Position numbers and translations under genes: made by a program. Below, one piece after another: positions 12,027-25,100 of a DNA stretch of 64,000 nt. The notes below the pieces were generated by a model that was not told the origin of the DNA, searched no databases, and worked only from the letters and a program-made list of their open reading frames with translations. The DNA is from Atrina japonica (Eukaryota; Mollusca; Bivalvia; Pterioida; Pinnidae): contig BROG01000112.1 of NCBI GenBank assembly GCA_030159075.1, forward strand, positions 1,424,042 through 1,488,041. The letters are read 5' to 3'. How positions within the stretch are numbered: the first letter of the stretch is position 1; each line of letters opens with the position of its first letter.

Positions 12027-13310
12027 ATGAATCTCAACAGCCTAAATATGTATCCAATATTCCATGTCTTACAGCCTAAATATGTATCCAATATTGCCAT
12101 GTCCTACAGCCTAAATAAGTATCCAATATTTACATGTCCCACAGCCTACATATGTATCCAATATTTACATGTCCTACAGCCTAAATATGTATCCAATATT
12201 TACATGTCCTACAGCCTAAATGTGTATCCAATATTTACATGTCCTACAGCCTAAATATGTATCCAATATTTCCATGTCTTACAGCCTAAATATGTATCCA
12301 ATGTTTACATTTCCCACAGCCTAAGTATGTATCCAATATTTACATGTCCTACAGCCTAAATATGTATCCAATATTTACATGTCCTACAGCCTAAATATGT
12401 ATCCAATATCTACATGTCCTACAGCCTAAATATGTATCCAATATTTACATGTCCTACAGCAAAATTAACTATGTATCTAATATTTATATTTCTTACAGCC
12501 TACAAATTATCTATCCAATATTTACATGTCCTACAGTTTACATCAACTATGTATCCAATATTTACATCTCCTCATCTCCTACAGTCCTCAACAACTATAT
12601 ATTCAATATCTACATCTCTACATGTCTATAAAAACTATGTATCCTCATATATCCATGTCCTCAACCGTGTATCTAATATCTACATGCCCTACAATGTAAT
12701 CAACTATCTATCCAATATCTACATGTCCTACAGCCTAATCAACAATATCCAATATTTAAATGTCCTACAGCAAAGTCAACTATGTATCCAATATTTACAT
12801 GTCCTACAGCCTAACAAACTATGTATCCAATATTTACATATCCTACAGTCTTCAGTAACTATATATTCAATATCTACATCTCTACATGTCTATGTATCCA
12901 ATATTTATATGTCCTATAGCCTAATCAACTATGTATTTACATGTCCTCAACCTTGTATCTAATATGTACTTCTCCTACAGTCTAATCAACTGATTATCCA
13001 ATATTTAAATGTCACACAGTCTTCATCAACTATGTATCCAATATTGATGTCCTACATTCTTCATCCACAATATATTCAACATCTACATATCTACATGTCT
13101 AAAATAAACTATGTATCCAACATTTACATGTCCTACAGTCTTCATCAAGTATGTATCCAATATCTACATGTCCTAAAGCCTTATACACAATGCATCTAAT
13201 ATTTACATACCCTACAGCCTAATCAATAATATCTAATACATGTATTTAAATGTTCTAAAGCAAAATCAACTATGTATCCAATATTTACATGTGCTAATGT
13301 CCTTGTCATA
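12027..13310. repeat. 35-bp minisatellite 3' of the RNF213-like gene
   Basis: Units of about 35 bases, consensus CCTACAGCCTAAATATGTAT followed by CCAATATTTACATGT, are regular from 12.03 to 12.47 kb and become more varied (with CATCAACT or TCAACTATG inserts) to about 13.3 kb. The array lies about 2.6 kb beyond the last coding exon. On the plus strand each unit contains TTTACATGTCCTACAG, which resembles a splice acceptor. Short open frames across it are by-products of the repeat. Confidence 0.95.
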
Positions 13311-13620
13311 TGTGTATTCAATTTCCACTTATATCCCTTATATACAAAATTAACAAAATGCCATCTTAACCTAAAAATATACTATATATTGACATAAATA
13401 TCTACACAATTCTCATTTGTCTTGTGATATTTACATGTGATGAATAAAAATAAGGCAGTAGTAATGGTTACAGAAAATAAAAGTTTTATGCAAAAGTTTA
13501 ACAATTTACAGCCTTATCAACTATATAGGAACATCACAACAGTAACACATAGATAATCAGAAAGACAGTCCTTTCTGTAAAATCACTGTTGTATTACACA
13601 AGTATTTACATAGGTATATA

Positions 13621-13698
13621 GAGCCAGCCTGGCTCAGCCGGTAGCGAGCTCGACGATCGATCGATCGGTCGGTCGATCTATCTATCTATCTATTTATA

Positions 13699-13738
<40 letters not shown>

Positions 13739-13740
13739 AC
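13621..13740 (+). mobile_element. SINE head joined to tetranucleotide repeat
   Basis: The bases AGCCTGGCTCAGCCGGTAGC match the 5' head of the SINE family. Directly after GAGCTCGA comes (CGAT)n, then (CGGT)n and a long (CTAT)n ending at about 13738. The microsatellite seems to have replaced the rest of the element. Confidence 0.65.
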
Positions 13741-13744
13741 AATG

Positions 13745-15900
13745 GTTTCAGTAGATTACTATGTACAATGTATCCACCAAACTCCATGAATCATGTTGTT
13801 GATAAAAGTTCAGTGTAAGTATACTTAGGCAGTATACAACAACAAAAAATATATGTAATGTTAATGATATAATTACGCGGTATCTACATCAATATCTGTC
13901 CTACAAATCCTACATCATGTGTGTAGATATAGCTAACAGTGCATAAACAAGATGTTTGAGATACTCTGGTGAGCGTCATCCTATAAAAATATGGCAAATA
14001 TCACCACATTTTGGGCATAATCATTTTCAATACAAGCCCCTCTCTATCTACGAAAGGTCTATATATATATAAACAAAATATGTGCAAACATAAAGAGGAT
14101 ATGTGCTTACATAAAAGAAAACGTGCATGCATACACAAGATGTATACACACATAAACAAGGTGTATTTGATATGCTCCCAAGAGCATTTTTGTAATTCCC
14201 CATACTCGGGCAATTGTCACCAACTCAGGTCATAGAACTTATCAAGCAAAAAAACAAACAGGCCAAAAACAAAATGACACCATCTTCTATCTCTGGGGCA
14301 TGATAATTATTGATCAGCTGCTTGCAATCAAATTCACTTTATGATGTCATATGGTATTTACATACATAAGTACATAAAGGTAAATGTTATACACAGTGTA
14401 TCCACTGTCTTTTGTATCTGCAATACATTATATAATCAGACAACACTCTGTTTATACAAATATTTACAAAAGTATCAACAGGACTGTAAATCTTGCAGCC
14501 TCTTGAATTCTGTATCTAAAGGGCATAGTAATTGTCGAATTGTAGGATCTATCTAAATCTATATATAAAAAATCATAGAGACATTCACAAGCTAAATTAA
14601 ATGCACATGTCTACACAGGTACATAGGCACATGTTTACAAACACAATCGAATCGAATCATATAACAGGGGTGACAAGGTACTTGTCGTCGTCATAAAAGT
14701 AATAGAGATCCATTAATACAAGTAGTCCGTGCAAGGCAATATGTATTACCTGTACAACCTATTTTTGGAAAGTAGACCGAATTGTTTTGGTTTTTTACCT
14801 AAATCTCGGATGTGCGACTTTACCTTGGTAGACATGTACGTATGTGCTGCGCAGTGGAATCTATAGACCTATGTATATTTACAAACGTGTGGCTCACAGC
14901 CTCAATCAACCACCTATCCAATTTTGAAATGTGGTATTTACAAAAAACTAACTAGATCTTTGACTCCAAAGTTATTGTGATGCCCATGGCATATTTACAT
15001 ATCTATAAAAATATAATTTGTACTCATTGTTCAAGAGTCACTAACGCTATATACATGATCAGGCACTGCATACATTGAAGATTCTACAACATTGACCTCA
15101 AAATCAATGTCTACAAATTATAAGATATTTTCAGGTACCCATGGTAATACTCGTACAATGCAACAATCTATTATTTGATATCCGCATGTAAGTCACACAC
15201 ACACACACACACACGCACACAAATACACTCCTCTTTATCCAAAATCAACAGGTGTCAAGCAGAAGTTATGAAAACAAAAGAAGTAAAAAGGGAGCAAAAA
15301 TGAAATTTGGAGTCTTTACATACATAATAAATATGGAAAAACATTGCAGTAAAACTTGAAAATGAGTCTTTAAAAGGAGGAGTTCCTCCTCTTGCTTTTT
15401 TTTTTTTTTAAATTTTGATATGTACAATATTTACATAGATAAACAGGTAACTGGTTAAAGCTGGTTATTTATCCACAAAGTTGTTGGGCTAGATCTAATC
15501 GATGATGTATATATCATATATGTATATATCTGTGTGGCGGAAAATTAATGTGATTTATGGTGCCCACTTTGATATTTCCTCACGCGGATGTATAACCATA
15601 CCATGTACAGCTATAAACATATATATTAAAAGTTGGGAAAAAGAATTACAAATATACAACACTAAACATTGAATATTGAAAATGTTTTGATGGCATTGAT
15701 TAAATACATCTGAGTAAATCTTAAACAAAACACTAATTAATACAAAGCTTTTATCTCAGCTGTATAAAATTTTCATGTTAGAAGTATAAGTTAAATTAAC
15801 TTGTTTAAATTCACTTATTTCCTGTTTCAGTAAGGTCTGATGCAATTCTCAACTGCAGATTCTTACATGTTATTTTGGATAATGCAAGTTAGATGTACAA
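13745..15900. other. 3' flank or 3' UTR of the RNF213-like gene
   Basis: AT-rich, with short open frames only. Part may be 3' UTR of the minus-strand gene, whose stop is at 15903. I saw no clear AATAAA on the minus strand close to the stop, so the transcript end is not placed. Confidence 0.45.
15185..15222. repeat. Short (CA)n microsatellite
   Basis: A short CA run in the 3' flank of the RNF213-like gene. Confidence 0.9.
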
Positions 15901-15902
15901 CT

Positions 15903-15995
15903 TCACATATTCCCCACTAATGTTCGTTTCTTCTTCTTCTTTACCGTAGCCATCGGGATCTGTCTCATGGGTATTTCATCCTTGTCCTCGTAGTC
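15903..15995 (-). CDS. Terminal coding exon of RNF213-like gene
   Basis: This short exon follows the giant exon and closes the reading frame. It begins right after an AG at 15997-15996 (TATTTAG context), in phase 0, matching the GTAAG donor at the end of the giant exon. It reads 30 residues and then TGA at 15905-15903. The peptide begins with acidic residues (DYEDKDE) and ends in a lysine-rich stretch, five lysines and an arginine, followed by TLVGNM. The basic run could be a localisation or nucleic-acid or membrane contact signal, but that is speculation. Phase agreement and an immediate stop make the call likely. The intron is only 182 bases long. The start of the 3' UTR lies below 15903; I did not find a convincing poly(A) signal close by. 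Confidence 0.72.
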   Translation of the reverse strand, partial: DYEDKDEIPMRQIPMATVKKKKKRTLVGNM

Positions 15996-16177
15996 CTAAA
16001 TATGAATAATATTCAAAATAACAAGTATTAAACAAAGCCATTGCATCCATAGATAGGGAAAAGAAAAGTTCATATGTGATCATTCTCTACCAGTTTTTTA
16101 AACAAAGTGTCATTTAAAACAAGAAATTAAATATAATATAAATATAAATATTTTAAAAATGAATTAGAAAGTCTTAC

Positions 16178-19100
16178 CGCTATCTTATTTTTGATGAACT
16201 GTACAAGGGTCCATGTATGACATACAAGAAATTCTGGCATAACTACATCTTCAATATTTGTTTGCGAGTCCGGATCCTTTCCACCCACTATCAATGTTGT
16301 CCCGACTAATGTACCAGGTCCCCAGAGATCCACATCTTGTAAATAGTCAGCTAGTTTTTGGTCGGTACTAATGGCATTATCTCCAATAGACAGAAATCTG
16401 TGTATAAAGATAAACAGTGTTGAGAGAAACATCTTTAATAATTTCATATTGTCCTTCACAATATCCCTAAAACGACTCTCTACTCGTTTTTCTATACTCG
16501 TCTTGAATTTGTCATCCAATGCCTCGGTATACTTTTCTCCATTTATTTTTTCCAAAAGTCGGTAAAACGAAACGGTATGTGACAAACTGATTTCATGTTC
16601 TTGTGATGGTAATATTTCTCTGTATTCTATGAACTTAACATTGCTTTTATACCGGTCAAGGAATTTGACAATAGGTTCATCTCTACACTTATTGTTCCTG
16701 CATAACAAAGTTGCTATGGTTCCTATCAATATTACCAGCTTTGGTAAATTTGTTGGATTGGTCTCTATCATTTCCTTAATCTTGTTCACAGTTTCTTGTT
16801 CAAGCGCCCTCTGTGGCACTACGGTTGATATCCTTTTCAGCAACTGCACACAGTGTCTATAAAGGTCATCTTTGAATTCCATAGAAAGCATTGGGTTCTG
16901 CATGGAAATGAATGGTTTGTTGTGAGTGATTTTATGAGCGATATCAGATTCAATTTTTTGAAAATCATATGTAATTTGGCGTCCCGTACCTAAGTACAAA
17001 CCAGATTGAGACTGAGCAGAGATAAATTCTTCGGTGTCATTGTCATCAAATTCAAATTGGATCAAGTGTCTTTTTCTCAAGTCCATGATTGAGACACAAG
17101 GTGCAGCTGCTCTATTTTCTGTGTATTGTGAAAAAGTAAACAAATGACTTTTCGAATTGGCCAACAGTTTGAGACAGGTATCGATTATTTCATTCTGAAT
17201 ACGAACCAATGCATAGATCACCTGTAAAAGAGGCGAAGTTTCATCTTTGATCATACAATAATCAATTACCTTGTCATCGGAAATCGCCTCCAAATTAGTA
17301 ATGCTAGAGTTATATCTTCTAAGTAAATGTATGTTTTCTATAAGCATTTTCCAGGTTTCAAACAGTGTTTTGAAGCTTTGTCGTAGGGATGGTTGATACT
17401 CCTCCTTTTGCTGTGTAATAAAGGTACCAACAGTCATATATTTACAGTCTACCTTTTTCACAGAATAACTACATTTTCCAAGAAGTTGTTTGTGCCAGTC
17501 AAGCAGCGGCATAATCAATACCGGAAACTGTAGTGCTTGTCTCCTCTGAAAGACAAAATAGAGAAAAGGGTGCTTATCTATGAGTCCAAGGGATTCAGCT
17601 TCCATCTGCATATTGAGAAATGAAGGTTTTTCTGTTAACCTGAAAAGATGTTCTGTTTCATTTTCTACTATTTCCCCATTATCATAAGTTGTAACTTCTT
17701 TTATATCAATAGCCTTGTTATGCTGCTTTCTATCCCTTTGCATTTGATTATGTTTGTCACTTAAGAGATCAAGCAAATTGCGACTAAATTTCTCCTTTTT
17801 AGCAGAAATATTGGAATCAGTTAATAGATCTTTATTTTTCTCAATGAACAAAATGAGAATGTGAAACATTTCTGTATCGCTAACAATATTTGCAAGACAA
17901 AACTGGTGCCATAATTCCTTGATTTTACTGCCACTCTCTATTATCTTTTTGTCTTCGAGTGTATCTTCAGCTGCAATAAAATCTGAACAAAGCATCGCTC
18001 CGTGATACAAAATTTCTAAAATATTTTCTAAGCTTGATGGGATATAACTGCAATATCTGTGTGTTAAACTGTCTACAGATCGTCCAGTTGTTGTGACTCC
18101 TTCAGAGCAAATTGGACAAATTCCATTGATGGGAACAATTATTCTGTAGCCACATATGCATGCCCGTAGTTCACATTTTTCTTCAGTAGAATCGTTTAGA
18201 CTTTCCTCTCCTATACTTTTACAGTTCTTATTAGGATAGAACATGGCTCTGTAGAACACATTTTCATTTGATGAGAATGAAGGAATAATGACGGCCATAT
18301 GACTTAGAAAGATCAGCATTAGAATGTCACAGTCGATTGCAGAATTCCAAACACCAAGTTTCTTAACCCTCAATTGTATTGAAGGCTGTGAAAAATGTTT
18401 AAATAAGTTCTGTTGCCATTTTGGCAGCGAGTTGGATTCTGCAAGACTAACTATCAATGAAGTCATTTGATCATCCACTTCCTTTACATATGAATAAAAC
18501 TGTTTTAGATATATTCTACTCTGAAGCACTGACACAAGAGCAACAAACTGATGACTGTCACTTCTACTTTGTCGAACAACTTTTTCCAGTATCTCATTTT
18601 TGCTATCTTTTGTCTCAAGGATCGTCTTTGTGTAGTTCATGTCGTATCGAGATAAATGCAGTGACTCAATCATATTCTCGATCAGCTCTGGTGTGATAAC
18701 CAACTTTTCAAAAAATTTCATCTCTTCTCTTAAATCATTTCTCAGCTGTAAAACCTTAAATATGTTCACACTTCTCGTGATACAACGGAGGAAAAAGTTT
18801 GCAATGCCCACATCCTCAGACAAATCCAGAACATGATCGAATGCTTGAAGTAGTTCAAGTGATCTACAATTTCTTGTAATTAGAGCCAATGTAAATGATA
18901 CAGTAAACATTCGTGTATATGCTACAGCCGATGTAAACTGTAATCCCTTTTTCTTGGATTTCATCAAGGTCTTTGAAATAAATAGTTTGTTCAGTAGTGG
19001 ATCACTTCTGTGCATTTTTTCTACGTTTTCCACATTTAGTAGGTTACTGTAAACGTGATTCTGAAGAATATCGACCAGCAAAATTGTTAATGGACAAAAT

Positions 19101-22100
19101 TGTTTTCCTTTCATCATTACACCATCTAGAGCGGAAAGAAATCGATTTTGTTTTATCAACAATTCCCCTTGGTTATCATCGCTTAAAATGTTGTAAAATA
19201 TTTGTTCTTGCATTGGCTTGTTTGTAGTGTCAATTTCATAATCAAGTATACTAAAACGAAGACATGGTCCAAAAAATCCTAAATTATTGTCAAATATTTT
19301 GTTCTTTGCAATTAACTGAAGTGCATGCATCATGATATCATTTGAGTCGTCGTGTACAAGACACCGTTGGAGATACATGCAAAATACTCTTTGTTTCAAT
19401 GTAGAATCAACTTCATCTCGATGGGAATCAAGAAAATCCCAAAGTTTAATCAAACATTTTGATGTTGCAAACTGAAAATTGTGCTCTTCTAAGTAATCTG
19501 CAAATTTTTCCATCTTCCTTGTTGAGATAGCTAATGGAATGTAAATAATTTTTGCTACATCATGAAAAAATTTCAAAATTGCTGATATTTCTGAATCAAT
19601 CCCACTTGTACTGAGTGCAGATATCAGTCTAATGGCATGCTGCTGCCATTCCATAATGTTCAATGACAATAAAGTGCGACTTGTTGGTATCAATTTACGA
19701 CAGATATATTCCAACATGTGTTTGATACTGACCGATAAGGTTTGTTTTTCCGGAGAAAATTCAAGAAGAATGTCTGTAGTCTGTCCAAGAGCACTTATTG
19801 CTGTATCCATAATACCAATAACTGAGACTATTCGGGATGTATTGATCCAGGCCCATGTGTGGAGTTGTATCAGAAGCAAAACAATGTCCTCTTCCGAAAA
19901 ATCAACTAAATGCTCAAACACCCATCGAGTAACTTTAGTTTGCTCAAGAATTGACATTTTGCTCGTAAAGCGGGATGTAATGTACTTACAAAAGTCATCA
20001 ATACAATCCTCCTTCATTCCAGCATAATTGTAGTCTCTAAGAAGTCCTAACTTTTTAGATATTTCATCTGTGTAAGATGTTACTATATCCTTTACTGTTG
20101 ATGTAATATTATCCTCCGTGTCTTCTTCCTCTGTCCAGTCTTCTATAGGTATATATGCTTTGCGTAAATCACTTAAAATTGGTTCCTTGTATTTCTCCAG
20201 TTGCTCAAAAAATACAAATGCAAAAGGCATATACATACCGGCAACATGTGACTGCACTAGGTAACAGCCTGGGCCAGTAGGTTTAGGTATATCATCAATT
20301 TTGAAAACCTTTGGATTTCTCATCAATTCAGACATCATTGTCGTTTTGTCTTTGTCCATTTCTGTTGTTAAACAAGCGAGTGCATTTGTTACCTCCAATT
20401 TGTACAGTAACATTGCTAGTGGTTGTCGTATTTTTTCTGAAATATAATTTTCAAGGGTGCCAATCATTGTTGTGGATGTATACAATAAATGCTTGTTACA
20501 AGCAGCTTCAATTTGCCATTCTGTATCACCTGTATCTTCATGATTGTCTCTTAGCCAGTCAAATATAAATTCAGATAACACATCTATAGCCGTGGCAGAT
20601 CTGGAAAGTTTCTCAGTAAGATTAACAAAGTCTTTACCCTTTTGACCACCATACTGCATTTGTGTCATCGCCCAAAATAGTTCTTTTGATACCAGCTCAT
20701 TGGAAACATTTTTCATTTCCAAAACTTCGATAATTGACTTTTTGTAAAAGTCTTTAGTACTCGACACCGGTTCCTCAATTGAATCTAGCGTTACCAGGTC
20801 CCAAGAGGACACAAAATTAATTTTAGAAAACAATGTATTTGGATCTGAATGTCTATCAATATGAAGCACCATACACACATGTTTGGGTAGATGTACGCCA
20901 TCTGGTCTTTTGAACTGTTTTCTTGTGTCTTCAATGACAGATTTTGCTAGCAACAGATGTTGAATATCTTCTCTAACTTCACACTGCAAAATTAAAATTT
21001 GTTTTTCCTCTTTGTTGGACCAAAACTTCTGAATACATTTTGTGATTTGTTTTTCCGAATGAAATTCTCCTAGTTTAAACAGAGAGTATTGTAGACCAGC
21101 AAGGGATTCTCGGATATCGGCGTATATTGTTGAGTACGTGAAAACAACAATCATTCGCCCTATAGCGTCTGATGTTTTACAACGGTAAATTCTATGTTGT
21201 AATTTGCGATGTCCCGTGTTCCAATTTGTCCGTTTTGTTTTCTCTTTCCCTGAAACATCGCCTTTTGATTCCATATTTTTGTAATCTTTATCACTATTGT
21301 CATCATCATCTTCATTTCTTTCCAAATCAACAGCAGGGTCAACAATATGCACAGTATCAATATCAAATGGTGGCACCCACAACTCTTTTGAGGACAAATT
21401 TTCAGTTTGAGTCAAGTTGTCATTTTCTTGGTGTACAACATCTTCTGTCAATTGCATGTTGTCTGGTTTCACATGTGAACTATTTTTGTTATGGAAAGAT
21501 TCTTTATTTGAATGCTGCCTTGTATCATTATCATCATTTACACTCCGTTCCAACAGAATAGATTTATTTTCTGTATCTGACTGAACAGTTTCATTTGACC
21601 CTTCTATGCTCTGTATTGGAAACATTAACCATTCCGAAGGTTTGATCTGTGAAAATAACACATTTTCAGTCACAACAGCCTCGCTGAAGTAAATATCAAA
21701 TATTTCTTTCATTTCAAGTGGAATCCTGAAATCAATATCTTCTGTCCGAGCTGTGTCATCGAGACTTTTGATATAATTTCCTAGTCCGGAATGTATTGGT
21801 AAGGCAAAGTATAGATCTTGTATTATTTTTGACGATGCTTTGCATTTCTGGTGAAGTTTTGTACATTCCATTCGAAAAAATGCATCAGGTTTAACAATCC
21901 ACAAGAGTTCTAAGATACACTGATATATGATCTGATGAGGTTCATTTTCTTCCTTCAACTTTTTTTTCACAGATGCTATTAAGGTGGAAACAAAGTCTTC
22001 ACTAAATATTGGGAAAATGTCACTTTCTGCAAAAGTATTTGTTTTATCAGTCAGCACGCTCATATCCTTTATCACATCTGTGATACCATGAAAAGTTTGG

Positions 22101-25100
22101 CTTAATGTGGTATCAAAAATATCTTTCAAAAAAAACTGTTGTTTTTCGAATCGATTAAGAAATGGTGGGTCCGTTTTTGTCAGATTTCTCTCATCCACAA
22201 GAACTATACATTTGAACTCATTGTTTACCTCGCATGTAGGGTTGCTGTAAGGGCCAAGAGCGACACGACAATGTTTGTTCTTCTGTACAATTGTGTAATT
22301 CTGATTAAGCATATCATATAGACTGCCATAGATATTCTCCAAGTCTTTAAGAATGAGTATGTTTGGTTGTTCCATACAGAGAATGATTTTGTTCAACATT
22401 CTATAATTGTATTCATCATCCTGATCATCTGGAAATTTGCTTCCCAGAATTGTCGTACTCTCTCTTCGTTCTTCTCCTATTAGACCTTCTAAACTTCCTA
22501 TCGCAGAATCACCATCCAGTATTAGCATTAAATGTCTACTCCCATGATCATTTATATTTTCTCTAATTAGATAGGAAACAGGAATTTTTACATCAAATTC
22601 CAATTTGAGCTTTCGAGCAAATATTGATTTCATCGATTCCGTATGGATCTGTAACCCACCAAAGTTTCTCAGAATTCCAATTAGTAACTGAAATCTCTCA
22701 TTTCCTGTTTGTTTTTCAACATCGCTTAGATACTTGCTGTCATATTGACGAGGAGTACTGATGTACTTCACAAAGTTGTAGTAATCTCGAAGTCCATGAA
22801 AATTTTCTACTGGCTGCTCTGTTGTATACAGTACATATGATTCAGCAATAGCATTCACTTTCTTCTTTAGCTCTTCATCTGACTGGGGCCTACAATTATC
22901 AGATACTGATGAAATTATTGATAAACCTGTTTCCAGTAAATTCTTTGTATCCATATCAGGCCTAGATAAATGAATTGCTCTGTTCATTTTAGCAGCATCT
23001 AATGCCCAATTTGAAATCCCAACAACAGCGACATCCGGTGTTGTTTTATCTTGTGGTTCCAGCAAGGTATGAAGAACTTTTAATGGATTGAATCTTGATA
23101 TTTCTGCTAAACCAATCTCGTCTAAAATGACTAATGGAAGAACACTTCTATCTTGCGTTTGGTACTTTTTTGCTCTCTCAAATACTTTCAGAATGCCATC
23201 AGATGTGGAAGATTCAGAACCTTGAAACGATGAGTAATACAACCTTGGAAACATTTTGAAAAATGAATCTTTTGAGTCGGGACCCCGCATGTTACTACGA
23301 ATAACTTGCATTGAAAGAGATTTGCTGCATCCTGGTTTTCCGACAATGAAAATAGGGATTTTGTTCAAAATGCACACAAGAATCACAAACACATTTTCAC
23401 GTAAAGCTGTATTGCTAGCCGTCCCTAGAGGCAGATCCATTTTTTGAAGAATGCGTTCTTGTTGTTTCTTTATGTGCTGAGATATTGATTCTGCTGAAAA
23501 ATTGTCCATGAATGAGGCTGAAAAAATAGCTTCAAGCCTTTTTGTGTATGAAAGTCGATCATCAGTTGAGGTAAATCTACAGTAATAGCAAATAGATAAT
23601 GATAAAATAAATGCTTGTAGCATTTTATCTTCTGGCAAATCTTCTGCCCATAACTTTGGCAAGAATTCTGTTGAAAACCATTCTGCAAGCCGCTTACACC
23701 TATCAACATCTCGTAAGCTTACAGTACATGACGATTTTTCTTTTTCTCGCACAAATTGTTGTGACACTGCAAGTAATTTTACGAAAATATCTCCATGTGG
23801 TTCAAACTTCTTATTTCCATGTACCATACGTTCTATGTACATCCTTTCTTCTTGTAGTGAAAGACTGCCGTAGTCCCAGACATAGTCCAACATGCATTCT
23901 GGGAGAGGATGAACTCTATACACCAGCATTGAAAGACCGTCATTTTTCTTTTTCCCTTGTAATCCTATTTTACGATATGATCTATTTTGTCTGAATCGAT
24001 ATGGATTACACGCAGCTATTAAAGATAACTTTGGAGCTAGTCTTTTTCCACAAAGTTTTTTATGACAAATTATGTCACTTATCAATCCGACGTGCTCACT
24101 TGTGTTGAGTTCATCAAAAAACAGCCAATTGTCACTTTCCTGATTTTTCATCACTTCATTGTTGCATTCTTGTACTTTGTTTAGAATTTCATCCTCACTT
24201 GTTCCGGCATGAACACTGAAAACATGCAATTTCACATCACAAACTTTAGCAAGATTTCGAATCAATGTTGTTTTCCCACATCCTGTTTCACCCATTATCA
24301 CAACGGGTACACGTGCTTGGATTCTTAGAGAAAGAAGCGCCATTTTTAACAAATTGTCTTGTGTAACTGCATACGTTTCCGTTAATGATATCATCATCTC
24401 CTCTGACATCGAGTCCTTCTTTGATCGAGATATTCTCATTACGATCGTCAATAGTTCATGTGGTTTTAATGTTTCAAAGTCATGCAACGGTCTTTTGATT
24501 TGACTTTCAAATAACTGACGCACATTAGAGGGAACCATGTTTAGTTTCCGATATAATGCTGATACAGTTTGTGTATCCTGGCTATGAAATACTACAACAA
24601 GATGATTACTCATTTCCCATCGAACCATTTCCTTCACACCTTTGACCAAAGTGATGACATTTTTGTCACAATTTTCATCTCCAAAACCTTGATTCATTTT
24701 TAACCATGTAACTGTTTGAGATTTTTTTGCTGTAGAGATTGACCGAGAGGCAAATTCCTTTGAAAAGGAAATCAAAGCTTCTATCATATGTCTTTTTATT
24801 CCTGGAGACTCAGATCCAACCATAGATTCTAGATTTTCTTGTCGAAAATAGGAACTCGAAGACAATTTTTTAAACTGCTCTGACAACACTGAAATGAAAA
24901 TATTCAGCACAGTGAAATTCATTTCTGGACTGTCACCAAAATGTGCTCGAAGTAGTTCCCTGCATCTCTCATCTTCAACATTCTTACCAACAATTTCTGA
25001 AAATTCTATATCATCTGACACCTTGTCTGTATCAAGTCTATCAAGATACGAACAAACAACTTGCATTGAACTGTTGATTGCATGATGAGACCGTAAATCG

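Noticed and set aside
12414..12962. Plus-strand open frame of 182 codons
   Set aside because: It is the translation of the 35-bp minisatellite.
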